Of a DNA stretch of 64,000 nucleotides, positions 26,044 to 35,212 are shown piece by piece. The stretch lies in contig NZ_CP111085.1 in NCBI RefSeq assembly GCF_026278345.1, forward strand, positions 3,675,501 to 3,739,500. Direction: 5' to 3'. The notes under the pieces were generated by a model that was given only the letters and a program-made list of their open reading frames with translations, did no database searches and was not told the DNA's origin. This DNA comes from Tellurirhabdus rosea. GTDB lineage: Bacteria; Bacteroidota; Bacteroidia; Cytophagales; Spirosomataceae. Position numbers and translations under genes: made by a program. The stretch's first letter is position 1; each line of letters begins with the position of its first letter.

Positions 26044-27534
26044 ATGAAACGCTTTCCCGGCAAAAACACGCCCCGGCTGCTGGCCGCGGGCATGCTGCTG
26101 ATCCATTCCCTGACGGCAACGGCCCAGTCCGGCACCGCTCAGCTCACCGCTGAGGCGGGCGGGCTGGTTTCCAGTTCCTCCCGAACACCTTTCTGGTTCC
26201 GGGCGACCCAGTTTGGCACGGTTCCGCTCACGGCTCCCCGCGGCTTTGCCCGGCTGGGCGTCGCCGGTACGTTGCAGACCGACAGCACCCGCCGCACGCA
26301 CTGGCAGCTTCACTACGGGCTGGACGGCGTGGCCAACGCGGGCGGAGCGCCGAAAGCCGTTCTGGCGCAATCGTACCTGTCCCTGGGTACGCGGGCCGTT
26401 TCGGTCCGGGTCGGACGCCGGCAGGAGGTTATGGGTCTGGTCGATTCAACGCTTTCGTCCGGTTCTTACGCCTGGTCGGCCAATGCGCTGCCGCCGCAGA
26501 AAATTCAGGTACAGACCAATGGTTTCGTGACCGTGCCGTTTACGAAGGGCATTCTGGCAGTGAACGTATTGTACGCGCACGGCTGGCTGTCGCCTACAGA
26601 CTCTAACCAGCACGTCCGGCTGCATCAGAAGGCGGCTTACGGCCGGATTGGGAAGCCGGGCTGGGCTGTCCGGCTGTACGCGGGCGTCAACCACCAGGCG
26701 CAGTGGGGTGGCCGGGCTCCCTATCTGGGCAAGCTGTTTGCCAACAACGGGCAACTGCTGTCGTCGTGGCAGGATTACCTTTCGGTCATCAAAGCCAGTG
26801 AATCCACGCGCCGGGAAAACCTGGCGGCCCACGACCTGCTGAACCGCGTGGGCAATCACCTCGGCTCCATCGACGTGGGCCTTGATGCCAATGTCGGCCG
26901 CTGGAACATCATGGCCTACAGGCAACATCCTTACGAAGACAAGTCCGGGGCGGCTTTCTACAACCTGCCCGACGGCCTGTACGGTCTACGGCTGCAGTCC
27001 CGGCGTTTCTCCGCCCGGAAATTCACTCTTCGGCATGTGATGCTGGAGTATCTGCACACGCTCGATCAAACCGGCCCGGAACTGAACATCGGCAGCCGCC
27101 TGTACGAAGGCCGGGATGATTATTTCAACAACGACCAGTACATGAGCGGCTGGACCAATCAGCGTCGCACGCTCGGAACGCCGTTTCTGACTCCCCGCGA
27201 CGAAGTCCGCCCGGAACTGCTGACGGTCCGGGGCGTGCCCCGTTTTGTCGTGAATAACCGGGTTCGGGCGCTGTACGCCGGGCTGGCCGGTACAGTTTTC
27301 GGTCTGCCGTTCGAGAGTCGGCTGGCCTACAGCCAGAACTTCGGGCAGTACAAAGGTCCGTTCCGGCAGTCGGTCGGACAATTCTCGGGCGCTTTGTGGC
27401 TGACCTGGCCCGTCCGGCAATTGCAAGGGCTGGAAGTGCGGTCGGCCTTGGCGGTAGACCGGGGCGGGTTGCTTCCTGCGGCTGTCTCCGGCTGGCTCAG
27501 TCTGCGCATAGATGGAAAATTTTTCCGGCCGTGA
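26044..27534 (+). CDS. Wzi-like capsule assembly outer-membrane protein
   Basis: A 496-residue beta-barrel protein. A signal peptide ends at TATAQ. The body alternates amphipathic strands, for example FWFRATQFGTVPL at the start, SVRVGRRQEVMGL near residue 120, and GRDDYFNNDQYMSGWTNQRR near 355, as in the Cap_assemb_Wzi family. Wzi binds capsular polymer at the cell surface. The ATG is preceded by CTCAACG. It is likely to work with the export operon at 32-46 kb. Confidence 0.85.
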   Translation: MKRFPGKNTPRLLAAGMLLIHSLTATAQSGTAQLTAEAGGLVSSSSRTPFWFRATQFGTVPLTAPRGFARLGVAGTLQTDSTRRTHWQLHYGLDGVANAGGAPKAVLAQSYLSLGTRAVSVRVGRRQEVMGLVDSTLSSGSYAWSANALPPQKIQVQTNGFVTVPFTKGILAVNVLYAHGWLSPTDSNQHVRLHQKAAYGRIGKPGWAVRLYAGVNHQAQWGGRAPYLGKLFANNGQLLSSWQDYLSVIKASESTRRENLAAHDLLNRVGNHLGSIDVGLDANVGRWNIMAYRQHPYEDKSGAAFYNLPDGLYGLRLQSRRFSARKFTLRHVMLEYLHTLDQTGPELNIGSRLYEGRDDYFNNDQYMSGWTNQRRTLGTPFLTPRDEVRPELLTVRGVPRFVVNNRVRALYAGLAGTVFGLPFESRLAYSQNFGQYKGPFRQSVGQFSGALWLTWPVRQLQGLEVRSALAVDRGGLLPAAVSGWLSLRIDGKFFRP

Positions 27535-27585
27535 TGCGGCAACGGTTGTTTCGAAGGCTTTCAGAAAGACCGGAAAATATATTTA

Positions 27586-27657
27586 TTTATTGTCTGATAA
27601 ATAGTCTCGTAATTGTTATTTATTTTCGCATTACCTAAGTAATTACTGTCTGGTAAT
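27586..27657. promoter_or_regulatory. Two related palindromes around a TGTCTG centre
   Basis: TTTAT-TGTCTG-ATAAA at 27586-27601 and ATTAC-TGTCTG-GTAAT at 27642-27657 have different 5-bp arms but the same centre. They lie 56 bases apart in the AT-rich leader before the GTG start at 27688, suggesting paired operators. Confidence 0.4.
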
Positions 27658-27687
27658 ATTCATCAAAAGTTCTGAGCAAAAGTAAAC

Positions 27688-29289
27688 GTGTCTCTCTCTC
27701 CCAGGATTCGCTCCGGCAGTCTCTATTCGTTCTGGTTTTTTCTCAAAGTAGCGTCTGCGCTTGTCGGCTTGTTCGTTTCCGGCCTGCTGACCGAAGCCAG
27801 GGCCCAAAGTTTTCGCGAAGTACGCTGGCAGGCTACCCTGGGAGGCAGCCAGAATGATATTGCTTCCAGCGTGGCCGCGATGCCCGACGGTGGCGTTGCC
27901 GTGGCGGGAGTCTCGCAATCGGCCGATGGCGATGTGCGGCAGAATCTGGGCAGCAACGACCTGTGGGTGGTCCGGCTGGACACGACCGGACGGACACGCT
28001 GGTCCAGAACGCTGGGTGGAAGTTACAACGAAAGCATAGGCGGCCTGGCCGCTACCCCGGATGGGGGGCTGGTGGTTGTCGGGTCAACGGCTTCGGAGGA
28101 TGGCGACATCCGCAACAACCTCGGCAACGACGATTACTGGGTGGTCAAACTGGATGGGGAAGGGCAGATCAGCTGGACGCGCACCTTCGGCGGAAAGGAA
28201 AGTGAAGGTGCCTCCGCCGTAGCGGTTTCTGCCCGGGGCGAAATTTTTGTGGCGGGCTCGTCGGCCTCCCCGGACCGTCCGGGTGGCGAAAGCAAAGGCG
28301 ATTTCGATTTCTGGATTCTGAAACTGAGTCCGTCCGGGCAGCTGCTCTGGAGCAAGGGCCTCGGCGGCAGCAGCAACGACGGGGCCAAAGCCCTTGCCCT
28401 GACGCCCGACGGCGGCGTGGTGGCGGCCGGATTTTCGTTCTCCACCGATCTTCAGGTCGAAAATAACCACGGCGGAATGGATTTCTGGGTGGCTAAGCTA
28501 ACGGGCGACGGTGCCCTGACCTGGACCCGTACCCTCGGCGGCAGCGGTCCCGACATGGCTACGGGCGTCGCGGCGCTGACCGACGGCAGCGTGGTCGTGA
28601 CCGGCGTAACCGCTTCGGGCGACGGGGACGTTTCGGGTAATCATGGTTCCGACGATTATTGGGTAGTCCGGCTGAGTCCGGCAGGGAAGATGATCTGGCA
28701 GCGGCCCCTGGGCAGCATGCGGGATGATATTGCCAACAGCATCACCGCTCTGCCCGGCGACCGGATTTTGATTTCCGGTTACACCGCAACGGGCAGCAAC
28801 AGCCCCGGCAAGGACGCAGCGGCCTCCTACTGGGTGAACGAAATTAGTCCGGATGGCTACCTGATGGGCGCTCAGACCTGGATTCAGCGGTCGCTTTATT
28901 CCGAAAATGCCCTTGTGGCGCTGGCAAACGGCACGATTTGTCTGGCCGGTTCGGTCCGGACATCTACTGCTACCGAAAGCGGCGATCTGAACTACTGGGT
29001 CGGCGTGCTGCCCTGGTCGTCATTCGAGCGGCCACTCTGGCAGGTGCAGGTTTACCCGAGCCCGGTTGTCAACCAGAACGTGAGTGTGCTGGTGCAGATG
29101 GGCAAAACGGATGCCTGTCAGGTGCAGCTGCTGGATGTTCAGGGTCGTCGGCTGCTTGCCCAAGCCCTGACCGGCGCCGCGGGCAATTTTACGGGCAGCA
29201 TTCCGATGCAGGACAAGCCCCCAGGCACGTATTTTTTACAGATCAGCTCCGACGGGCAGTCGGTGGTCAAAAAGATTGTCAAACAGTGA
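27688..29289 (+). CDS. T9SS-exported beta-propeller-like repeat protein
   Basis: A 533-residue secreted protein starting at GTG (27688). The signal peptide runs to TEARAQ. Residues about 45-440 are seven to eight repeats of roughly 50 residues with the pattern GGS..D.A..VAA.PDGG.VVAG, then DGDV..N.G..DYWVVKL and W.RTLGG, typical of secreted beta-propellers. The C-terminal 80 residues (VYPSPVVNQNVSVLVQM, QLLDVQGRRLL, PPGTYFLQI, VVKKIVKQ) are a type A sorting domain, so the protein is exported by the type IX system and anchored or released at the surface. Confidence 0.88.
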   Translation: MSLSPRIRSGSLYSFWFFLKVASALVGLFVSGLLTEARAQSFREVRWQATLGGSQNDIASSVAAMPDGGVAVAGVSQSADGDVRQNLGSNDLWVVRLDTTGRTRWSRTLGGSYNESIGGLAATPDGGLVVVGSTASEDGDIRNNLGNDDYWVVKLDGEGQISWTRTFGGKESEGASAVAVSARGEIFVAGSSASPDRPGGESKGDFDFWILKLSPSGQLLWSKGLGGSSNDGAKALALTPDGGVVAAGFSFSTDLQVENNHGGMDFWVAKLTGDGALTWTRTLGGSGPDMATGVAALTDGSVVVTGVTASGDGDVSGNHGSDDYWVVRLSPAGKMIWQRPLGSMRDDIANSITALPGDRILISGYTATGSNSPGKDAAASYWVNEISPDGYLMGAQTWIQRSLYSENALVALANGTICLAGSVRTSTATESGDLNYWVGVLPWSSFERPLWQVQVYPSPVVNQNVSVLVQMGKTDACQVQLLDVQGRRLLAQALTGAAGNFTGSIPMQDKPPGTYFLQISSDGQSVVKKIVKQ

Positions 29290-29343
29290 AAAGCCGTTTT
29301 GGCTTTGTATCCAACCGTACTCACTTGCTACTCAAGGTACTGT

Positions 29344-32151
29344 ATGAAACACATTTGCCTGCTTTGCTTGCTGTTCCTGTGCCACGGAACCCTTTTTGCG
29401 CAGCGCGAAATCAGCCTTCAGAATAAATCCTACCGCGTGCTGGTGCGCCAGGCGGTGGGTGCCGATCCGGTATGTACGGTGGAACGAGTTGACCAGACTT
29501 CGGGGCAGCGGACGCTGATTCCGGAGCTTTGCCTGGTTTACAGCGACAAGGACCCGCAGTATACGACCGGCACGTATACGAAAGAAGTCAATACGCCGGT
29601 AGTGGGCTGGAAAACGACCGGAGGCATCAATACCGATTTATGGAAAAGTGGAACCATCACGTTTCTCCGGGCCAAACGCATGATGCAGCAGAGCAGCCAG
29701 ACCGTCACCTTCGGATTTGAGGCCCATCGGTTCGGCGACCTGATCCTGACCATCAACCTGCCGCCGGGCAACGAGCCGCCGCTGATCCGCTGGTCGGTAG
29801 TGCCCCGGGTGGCGGGCTGGTTCTCAATCGGCCTGACGGGCATTCAGGCGGTAGCGCCCGACAACCTCGACTTTCTCTACCAGCCCATGGTCTGGTCGTG
29901 GAAGCGCTTCCCGGCCGCCCCGGTGCTGACATCGGAGTCGTTTTCGGTAACGGCCGCCTCGTTTACCAACTACAAAGGGGCCACGGAAGGCCTCAGCCCT
30001 GATCCTTCCGAAATCCCGTACCGGTTTGCCACGTTTGCCAACTCCCGTTTCGGACTGGCCCTGCGGGATGCGGGCGGTCTGGCCAGACCCATGCTGTTTG
30101 CGCCCATTCTCGGCGGAGCGGAGTCGTCTATGAAAACTGGAAAGACGTACTCGTTTGGATGTCGGTATTTTCTGGAGGGTGGCGACTGGAACAGCGGCGT
30201 AAAATACTTGCTGAACACGATCTTCCGCTACCGAAACGAACGCCAGAACGCCAGCGTCACCCTCAACCAGACGCTGGAAAACATGATCGAGTTTGCGCTC
30301 AACGACCGGCTTTCCGGCTGGATTCAGGACCTGAAAGGGTTCGATTATACGGGCGAAGTGCCGGGAACGGTCAAGGGCGTCTCCCCGCTGCACTCCCTGA
30401 GTCTGGCCCTGACGACGGGCAACATGGACATTTATCGTCGCCGGGCGCTGCCGATGATGGAATACGCCATGTCGCGGGAGAAGTTTCTGTTTTCGGTGGA
30501 GGAAAAAACAAAAACGTCGAGTCCGTCGCACTTTCTGTACGGTCCCGGGGTGGAAATCGCGGAGCTGACGTCGCTGAACGAACTGCTGGGCGGAAAGAGC
30601 CTGGCCTTCCAGGAGGAGACCAACCGGATTTTTGGAAAGCCGCGCAAACTGAATCTGGAAACCGAGACCGGCGGAACGTCCTGGCAGGATTATCTGGCAA
30701 AATACCGCCAGTCGAAGGAGGCCGCCCACCTGAACACGGCCAAGACCCTGGCGGATGCGTACATTCAGAAGGAACTGGGCAGTTTTCCGAAAGATTTTCA
30801 GAACTCACCGGGCCTGCGGGATAAGGAGTCGGCCTTTGTCACCGACTTTGGCCCCCGCTGGTTTGACCTGCTGGAATTATACGAGGAAACCAAAGACAAA
30901 AAGTACCTGAACGCCGCCACCACGGCTGCCCGGCAGATGCTGCTCTGGCTGCGCTCGAACCCGATGGCTCCGGATTCGCTCCTTACCGTCAACCGGGGCG
31001 GACGGGTAGCGGCCATCAATTCGGACGCTACGCGGGAGGTGGCCGAACAGCAGGTGCAGGCCTGGCGGACTTCGTTGATCGGGCTGCCGCCGGAACAGCC
31101 GTTCACTTACCACACGGGCGGCCCCATCATGCTGACCCAGTTTGCCGCCTGGATGCTGCGACTGGGTTATCTCACCAATGAGCCGCTTTTCCGCGATGCG
31201 GCCTACAATGCCATGCTGGGCCGATATGCCAATTTTCCCGGCTATTACTTTACGTCTCTGAATACAACCGTGTATCAGCAGCCGGATTACCCGCTGGTGG
31301 ATATCGAAGAATTTATTTACAACGTCCTGTTTTACAACCACGTGTGGCCGCACATTGCGTTGATTCAGGACTTTCTGGTAAGTGATGTGCTGGTCAAATC
31401 GAAGGGCCAGGTGACCTTTCCTTCGGCGTATTCACCCGCCTACGCCTACATGAACACCCGGGTCTACGGGCACAAACCGGGCACCGTTTTTGGAAATCAG
31501 AACGTCCGGCTCTGGTTGCCGCAGCGCGCCATCAGCTCTGCCGAAGTCGCGCTGAACCATGTGTTCGGGTATAGCGATAAGGATACGTACCTGATTCTGA
31601 CCAATACGCACAACCGGGAAGTGAACACAGAACTGTACCTGAACCCGGACGCGGTTCGCTGGAATATGAACCAGACCTATCCGGTGACGGTCTACGCGGT
31701 AGATGGCACCACCACGACCGGCACATTCAGAAACGGAAAGATTACCGTGAAAGTCCCGCCGGCCGGCCTGATCGCCATCCGGTTCGAAGGAATGAAGAAC
31801 CGGGCGCTGACGCAGCAGGCAGTTCCGGACCTTTCGACCGACGCCAGAACGTACTTCCGGCGCGATACCAAACAACCGGCAATCGGGAATGCAACCGGCA
31901 TGCTGTTCAATCTGGTCCCTCAGTTTACGGACGCTTATGTCTACGTCGACGCGACCGAGAAAACAACCCGGAAAGTGAAGTTTACCTACAAACTGGGCGA
32001 TAAGGACTGGGTCAGTGTGGAAGATAGCAAATACCCCTTTGAGTTTGAACTCAAGTTCGTAATCCCGAAACGACCCCTGCAAATAAAGATTACGGCCGAA
32101 GATCTGTCCGGAAAACAGGTCGAAAGCGAGGTGTTTAACCTCAAAAACTAA
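29344..32151 (+). CDS. Large exported protein of unknown function, toroid-like
   Basis: A 935-residue exported protein. The signal peptide MKHICLLCLLFLCHGTLFAQ sets the start; an ATG 45 bases upstream is rejected. The first third is beta-rich, the middle (about 310-680) is helical with hairpin-like repeats (GTVKGVSPLHSLSLALTTGN, YEETKDKKYLNAATTAARQM, YHTGGPIMLTQFAAWMLRLG), and the C-terminal third is beta-rich with an Ig-like end. This order recalls polysaccharide lyases and toroid glycosidases, but no catalytic motif was recognised. A terminator follows. Confidence 0.75.
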   Translation: MKHICLLCLLFLCHGTLFAQREISLQNKSYRVLVRQAVGADPVCTVERVDQTSGQRTLIPELCLVYSDKDPQYTTGTYTKEVNTPVVGWKTTGGINTDLWKSGTITFLRAKRMMQQSSQTVTFGFEAHRFGDLILTINLPPGNEPPLIRWSVVPRVAGWFSIGLTGIQAVAPDNLDFLYQPMVWSWKRFPAAPVLTSESFSVTAASFTNYKGATEGLSPDPSEIPYRFATFANSRFGLALRDAGGLARPMLFAPILGGAESSMKTGKTYSFGCRYFLEGGDWNSGVKYLLNTIFRYRNERQNASVTLNQTLENMIEFALNDRLSGWIQDLKGFDYTGEVPGTVKGVSPLHSLSLALTTGNMDIYRRRALPMMEYAMSREKFLFSVEEKTKTSSPSHFLYGPGVEIAELTSLNELLGGKSLAFQEETNRIFGKPRKLNLETETGGTSWQDYLAKYRQSKEAAHLNTAKTLADAYIQKELGSFPKDFQNSPGLRDKESAFVTDFGPRWFDLLELYEETKDKKYLNAATTAARQMLLWLRSNPMAPDSLLTVNRGGRVAAINSDATREVAEQQVQAWRTSLIGLPPEQPFTYHTGGPIMLTQFAAWMLRLGYLTNEPLFRDAAYNAMLGRYANFPGYYFTSLNTTVYQQPDYPLVDIEEFIYNVLFYNHVWPHIALIQDFLVSDVLVKSKGQVTFPSAYSPAYAYMNTRVYGHKPGTVFGNQNVRLWLPQRAISSAEVALNHVFGYSDKDTYLILTNTHNREVNTELYLNPDAVRWNMNQTYPVTVYAVDGTTTTGTFRNGKITVKVPPAGLIAIRFEGMKNRALTQQAVPDLSTDARTYFRRDTKQPAIGNATGMLFNLVPQFTDAYVYVDATEKTTRKVKFTYKLGDKDWVSVEDSKYPFEFELKFVIPKRPLQIKITAEDLSGKQVESEVFNLKN

Positions 32152-32168
32152 CGTTCGGGACAGGTACC

Positions 32169-32206
32169 AAACAAAAAGGAGACCGATAGCTGTCTCCTTT
32201 TTGTTT
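32169..32206. terminator. Bidirectional terminator at the end of the exopolysaccharide operon
   Basis: AAACAAAAAGGAGAC (32169-32183) pairs with GTCTCCTTTTTGTTT (32192-32206) around an 8-base loop. The A/T outer parts give a T-run in both directions. It lies between the convergent gene at 29344 and the last operon gene. Confidence 0.85.
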
Positions 32207-32225
32207 TCCCGTAAAAAAATAAGGA

Positions 32226-33335
32226 CTAGGCCAGAACCGGCTGCCGGGCGTACTGAACGTCCAGAAACAGGTCCAGGTACTGCTGGATGATGATCGGCCA
32301 GTGATAAACCGTCTGGATTTTGTGACGGTTGTTGGCTACCAGGCCCGCAAACGCTTCTTTCTCCACCGTCCCCAGCAGCGTAGTCACTTCCGACGCTTGG
32401 GTAAAGTAGAAGGCATCTTTGCCCAGAATGGCTTTGTTGAAAATATTGTCGTGCGCGCAAATCAGGCCGCTCGATCCCATGGCTTCCAGCAGCGAGGGAT
32501 TCGTGCCGCCGACCGTGTGGCCGTGGAAGTACAGGTTGGAGTGGTGCCGCAGGTTGTTCAGTTTGTTAATGTCGTAAATGCCGCCCATGAACCGGATTTG
32601 CGGATAGGGCCGGTATTTCTCCTTCAGGTATTCGCCGTAGGCCGTCTGGTGTTTGCCCACAACCAGAAACGGCATGTCGCCGCCCGCATCGGCCACGCCC
32701 TGCAGAATCACGTCGATGCTATTTTCGGGTTCCAGCCGGGCCACGAGCATGTTGTAGCCGTAGGGCGTCACGTCGAACTCCGCCAGTTGCTCCGGCTTCG
32801 CGTCAGTAAACACGTGCGAACCGTAGGGAATGTAGGTCGATTCCTTGCCGTACGTTTCTTTCAGGTGCTGCTGGATTCCGACGGAATCCGCAATGAGGTG
32901 GTGGCTGTACTTGACGCCCCAGCTTTCGGCTTTTTTCAGAAATTTCTGCACCCGGGGCGAAAACTTGCTGCGCTTCCATTCCAGCCCGTCCATGTTGGTG
33001 ACGACCACCGGCCCGCGGGGCAGCATCCATCCCCAGGTCGAGTTGCTGGTGTAGCCCAGTTGCAGGATGATGTCGAAGTTGCGGTAATGGGTATCCAGAA
33101 TGCAGTTGAAGTCGTAGATGAACTGGCCCGCCGTGCCGAGGCGATGCTCGGGATCGTAGCAGTGAACGATTTCGGCCCCTTTGTAGCTGGTCTCCTGATA
33201 CGGGTGATTGTGAGAGTTGTAGACCGTGACCTTATGGCCCAGTTCGACCAGCCCAACGGCCAGGTATTCGGCGAATTGCTCAAATCCGCCATAGTGGTTC
33301 GGGATACCCCGGGTACCAATGATTCCAATACGCAT
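32226..33335 (-). CDS. GT4-type glycosyltransferase (DUF1972 family)
   Basis: A 369-residue glycosyltransferase. The N-terminal domain is the DUF1972 type: MRIGIIGTRGIPNHYGGFEQ with the acceptor-side glycine loop, then VTVYNSHNHPY and LQLGYTSNSTWGWMLPRG. The C-terminal GT-B half includes LVARLEPENSIDVILQG and the donor-site region YFHGHTVGGTNPSLLEAMGS. Relatives add rhamnose or other sugars. It is the last gene of the leftward polysaccharide operon. Confidence 0.88.
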   Translation of the reverse strand: MRIGIIGTRGIPNHYGGFEQFAEYLAVGLVELGHKVTVYNSHNHPYQETSYKGAEIVHCYDPEHRLGTAGQFIYDFNCILDTHYRNFDIILQLGYTSNSTWGWMLPRGPVVVTNMDGLEWKRSKFSPRVQKFLKKAESWGVKYSHHLIADSVGIQQHLKETYGKESTYIPYGSHVFTDAKPEQLAEFDVTPYGYNMLVARLEPENSIDVILQGVADAGGDMPFLVVGKHQTAYGEYLKEKYRPYPQIRFMGGIYDINKLNNLRHHSNLYFHGHTVGGTNPSLLEAMGSSGLICAHDNIFNKAILGKDAFYFTQASEVTTLLGTVEKEAFAGLVANNRHKIQTVYHWPIIIQQYLDLFLDVQYARQPVLA

Positions 33336-33378
33336 TTTTCAAACGTTGAGTTACGTGGGTTAATCGGAATGAAGCGGC

Positions 33379-34086
33379 TTAAGCCACTTCACAGGGTATT
33401 CGGCTGCGAATCACTTTGGCCGGGACTCCGGCGGCGATACTGTCGGCCGGTATGGACTTCGTGACAACGCTGCCTGCGGCAATCACGCAGCCGGAACCGA
33501 TGGTGACGCCGTCCAGAACCGTGACGTTGGAACCAAGCCAGCAATTGTCGCCGATCCTGACCCCGCGCCGGGACACTCCCTGATTCTTTATCAAAATGTG
33601 TGCCTGCTCGTAATTATGATTTTCGGAAAATAAGCGGACGTCGGGTCCGATGATGACGTTGTTTCCGATTTCAATGCCGCCCTGTCCGCCAAAGTAGGCC
33701 CGGGCGTTGATTCCGGTCCCGTTGCCGATCCGGATTCCGACCCCTTTGTGGGCCACTACTCCGGTACAGATCATGACGGCATCCCGACCAATGCTCACAT
33801 CATGTCCCAGACGAATGCCCTGTTCCGACAAGGCGTTGAGGTAGACGTTGTCGTCCAGAATCAGGTTTCTCCCGGCCGACACGCTGGCACCGTGCTTCAC
33901 CGTCACATTTTTTCCGCAGAAGACCAGTCCAGCCGATTCATGCAGAAAAAGCCGGAGCCGCAGGCCGCGCAACGCCTGCCAGCCCCGATCCGACAGAATG
34001 ATGGCCAGTTCGCGGACCGAATACGTCGTTTCCCACTTGTAGTTTGGGTCCCGTTTGAGGATACGGATAAGTTTTTCAATCAGCAT
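33379..34086 (-). CDS. Hexapeptide-repeat acyltransferase
   Basis: A 235-residue left-handed beta-helix protein of the acetyltransferase type that probably O-acetylates the polymer or a sugar precursor. Hexad repeats run from GKNVTVKHGASVSAG to the end; the family HN motif is in SENHNYEQ, and the closing region VIAAGSVVTKSIPADSIAAG is standard. The start MLIEKLIRILKRDPNYKWE at 34086 overlaps the previous gene by seven bases (ATGCTGA), suggesting coupled translation. A longer N-terminal extension is an overlap artefact. Confidence 0.88.
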   Translation of the reverse strand: MLIEKLIRILKRDPNYKWETTYSVRELAIILSDRGWQALRGLRLRLFLHESAGLVFCGKNVTVKHGASVSAGRNLILDDNVYLNALSEQGIRLGHDVSIGRDAVMICTGVVAHKGVGIRIGNGTGINARAYFGGQGGIEIGNNVIIGPDVRLFSENHNYEQAHILIKNQGVSRRGVRIGDNCWLGSNVTVLDGVTIGSGCVIAAGSVVTKSIPADSIAAGVPAKVIRSRIPCEVA

Positions 34087-35183
34087 GCTACCTTTTCGAT
34101 AATGTTGATAATCCGGCGGGCCGACTCCTGCCAGGTAAACTGACCGCTGTGCTGCAGGGACTGAAGGCTTTTTTCCTGGTAAAACTGAGGATCGCCGAGG
34201 AGATGATTGATCTTGGCGGCGATATCGGCGGGGTCGTCGGGGTTTACATAAACGCCGGCCTTGCCGCATACCTCCGGCAACGATGTCCGGTCCGAAACAA
34301 TGACCGGCCTGCCGCACCGCATGGCTTCCAGCGGAGGAAGGCCAAACCCTTCGGCATAAGAAGGAAAGCAGAAGATGCGGCTCTTGGCGTAAAACAGGTA
34401 CAGGTCCTCATCCGGTACATGGCCCGTGAAAATCACCCGATCGGTGAGGCCGTGTTCCTGAAGGTAGTGGCTAACGTCGATGTTTTTATGATCGACCCCG
34501 CCGACAATGACCAGCTTCGCCGCCGGAACCTCCCGCATGGCTTTGACCAGATTCAGCAGATTTTTACGGATGTTGATACGGCCGACGTACAGCAGAAAGT
34601 CGGAGGGCAACTGATAGCGCCGATCGAAGGCCGCTAGGCGTTCGGGGTCATACTGTTCCAGCGGAACGAAGCGGGAACTGATGCCATGATGGACAACGTC
34701 GATGGTGTCGTCGCTGCCAATGCGGTGTTTCAGCAGCCTCGTCTTTTCACTACCGGAAATGGTGATCAGGTGGTTGGCAAAGCGGGCAAGGAGGCCCATC
34801 GGCCGCAGGTACAACTGCTCGATGCGGCTGTAGTACATCGGAAAATCGTAAAACAGCACATCGTGGATGTAGGCTATTTTTTTGGCCCGGCCGGGCCAGA
34901 AGTCGCTGAAGTTCTGGTACAAAACAACATCCAGTCCCAGCTTGCCGGCCAGGTACGGCAGGCGCAGCAGGTTTGCCAGCAGATTGGGACCACCTCCAAC
35001 CGGAACCAGCGTGACATTTGGATGCTGCAAGGCCGTAGCCTGATTGATGTGACGGCTGTTGACAAACAGGTATAACTCGTGCCTGCGGTTCTGGCGGATA
35101 AACTCATCGACCAGATTCCGAACGACCATGCGGCCGCTGGGTGGACCTTCAAAATACCATTTCGCGTCGATACCAATTTTCAT
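34080..35183 (-). CDS. GT4-type glycosyltransferase
   Basis: A 367-residue GT-B enzyme. It begins MKIGIDAKWYFEGPPSGRMV, has the donor-site signatures LYVGRINIRKNLLNLVKAMR and YAEGFGLPPLEAMRCGRPVI (the EX7E motif), and ends in a helical cap. The sugar donor and acceptor are unknown. CTCAACGTT lies directly before the ATG. Confidence 0.9.
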   Translation of the reverse strand: MKIGIDAKWYFEGPPSGRMVVRNLVDEFIRQNRRHELYLFVNSRHINQATALQHPNVTLVPVGGGPNLLANLLRLPYLAGKLGLDVVLYQNFSDFWPGRAKKIAYIHDVLFYDFPMYYSRIEQLYLRPMGLLARFANHLITISGSEKTRLLKHRIGSDDTIDVVHHGISSRFVPLEQYDPERLAAFDRRYQLPSDFLLYVGRINIRKNLLNLVKAMREVPAAKLVIVGGVDHKNIDVSHYLQEHGLTDRVIFTGHVPDEDLYLFYAKSRIFCFPSYAEGFGLPPLEAMRCGRPVIVSDRTSLPEVCGKAGVYVNPDDPADIAAKINHLLGDPQFYQEKSLQSLQHSGQFTWQESARRIINIIEKVAC

Positions 35184-35212
35184 AACGTTGAGACGGAGAA
35201 GCCTTTCCGCGT

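Noticed and set aside
34087-34317. 77-residue N-terminal extension of the hexapeptide acyltransferase
   Set aside because: It is out-of-frame reading of the neighbouring glycosyltransferase gene; the ATG at 34086 gives a normal N-terminus and a typical 7-base overlap.
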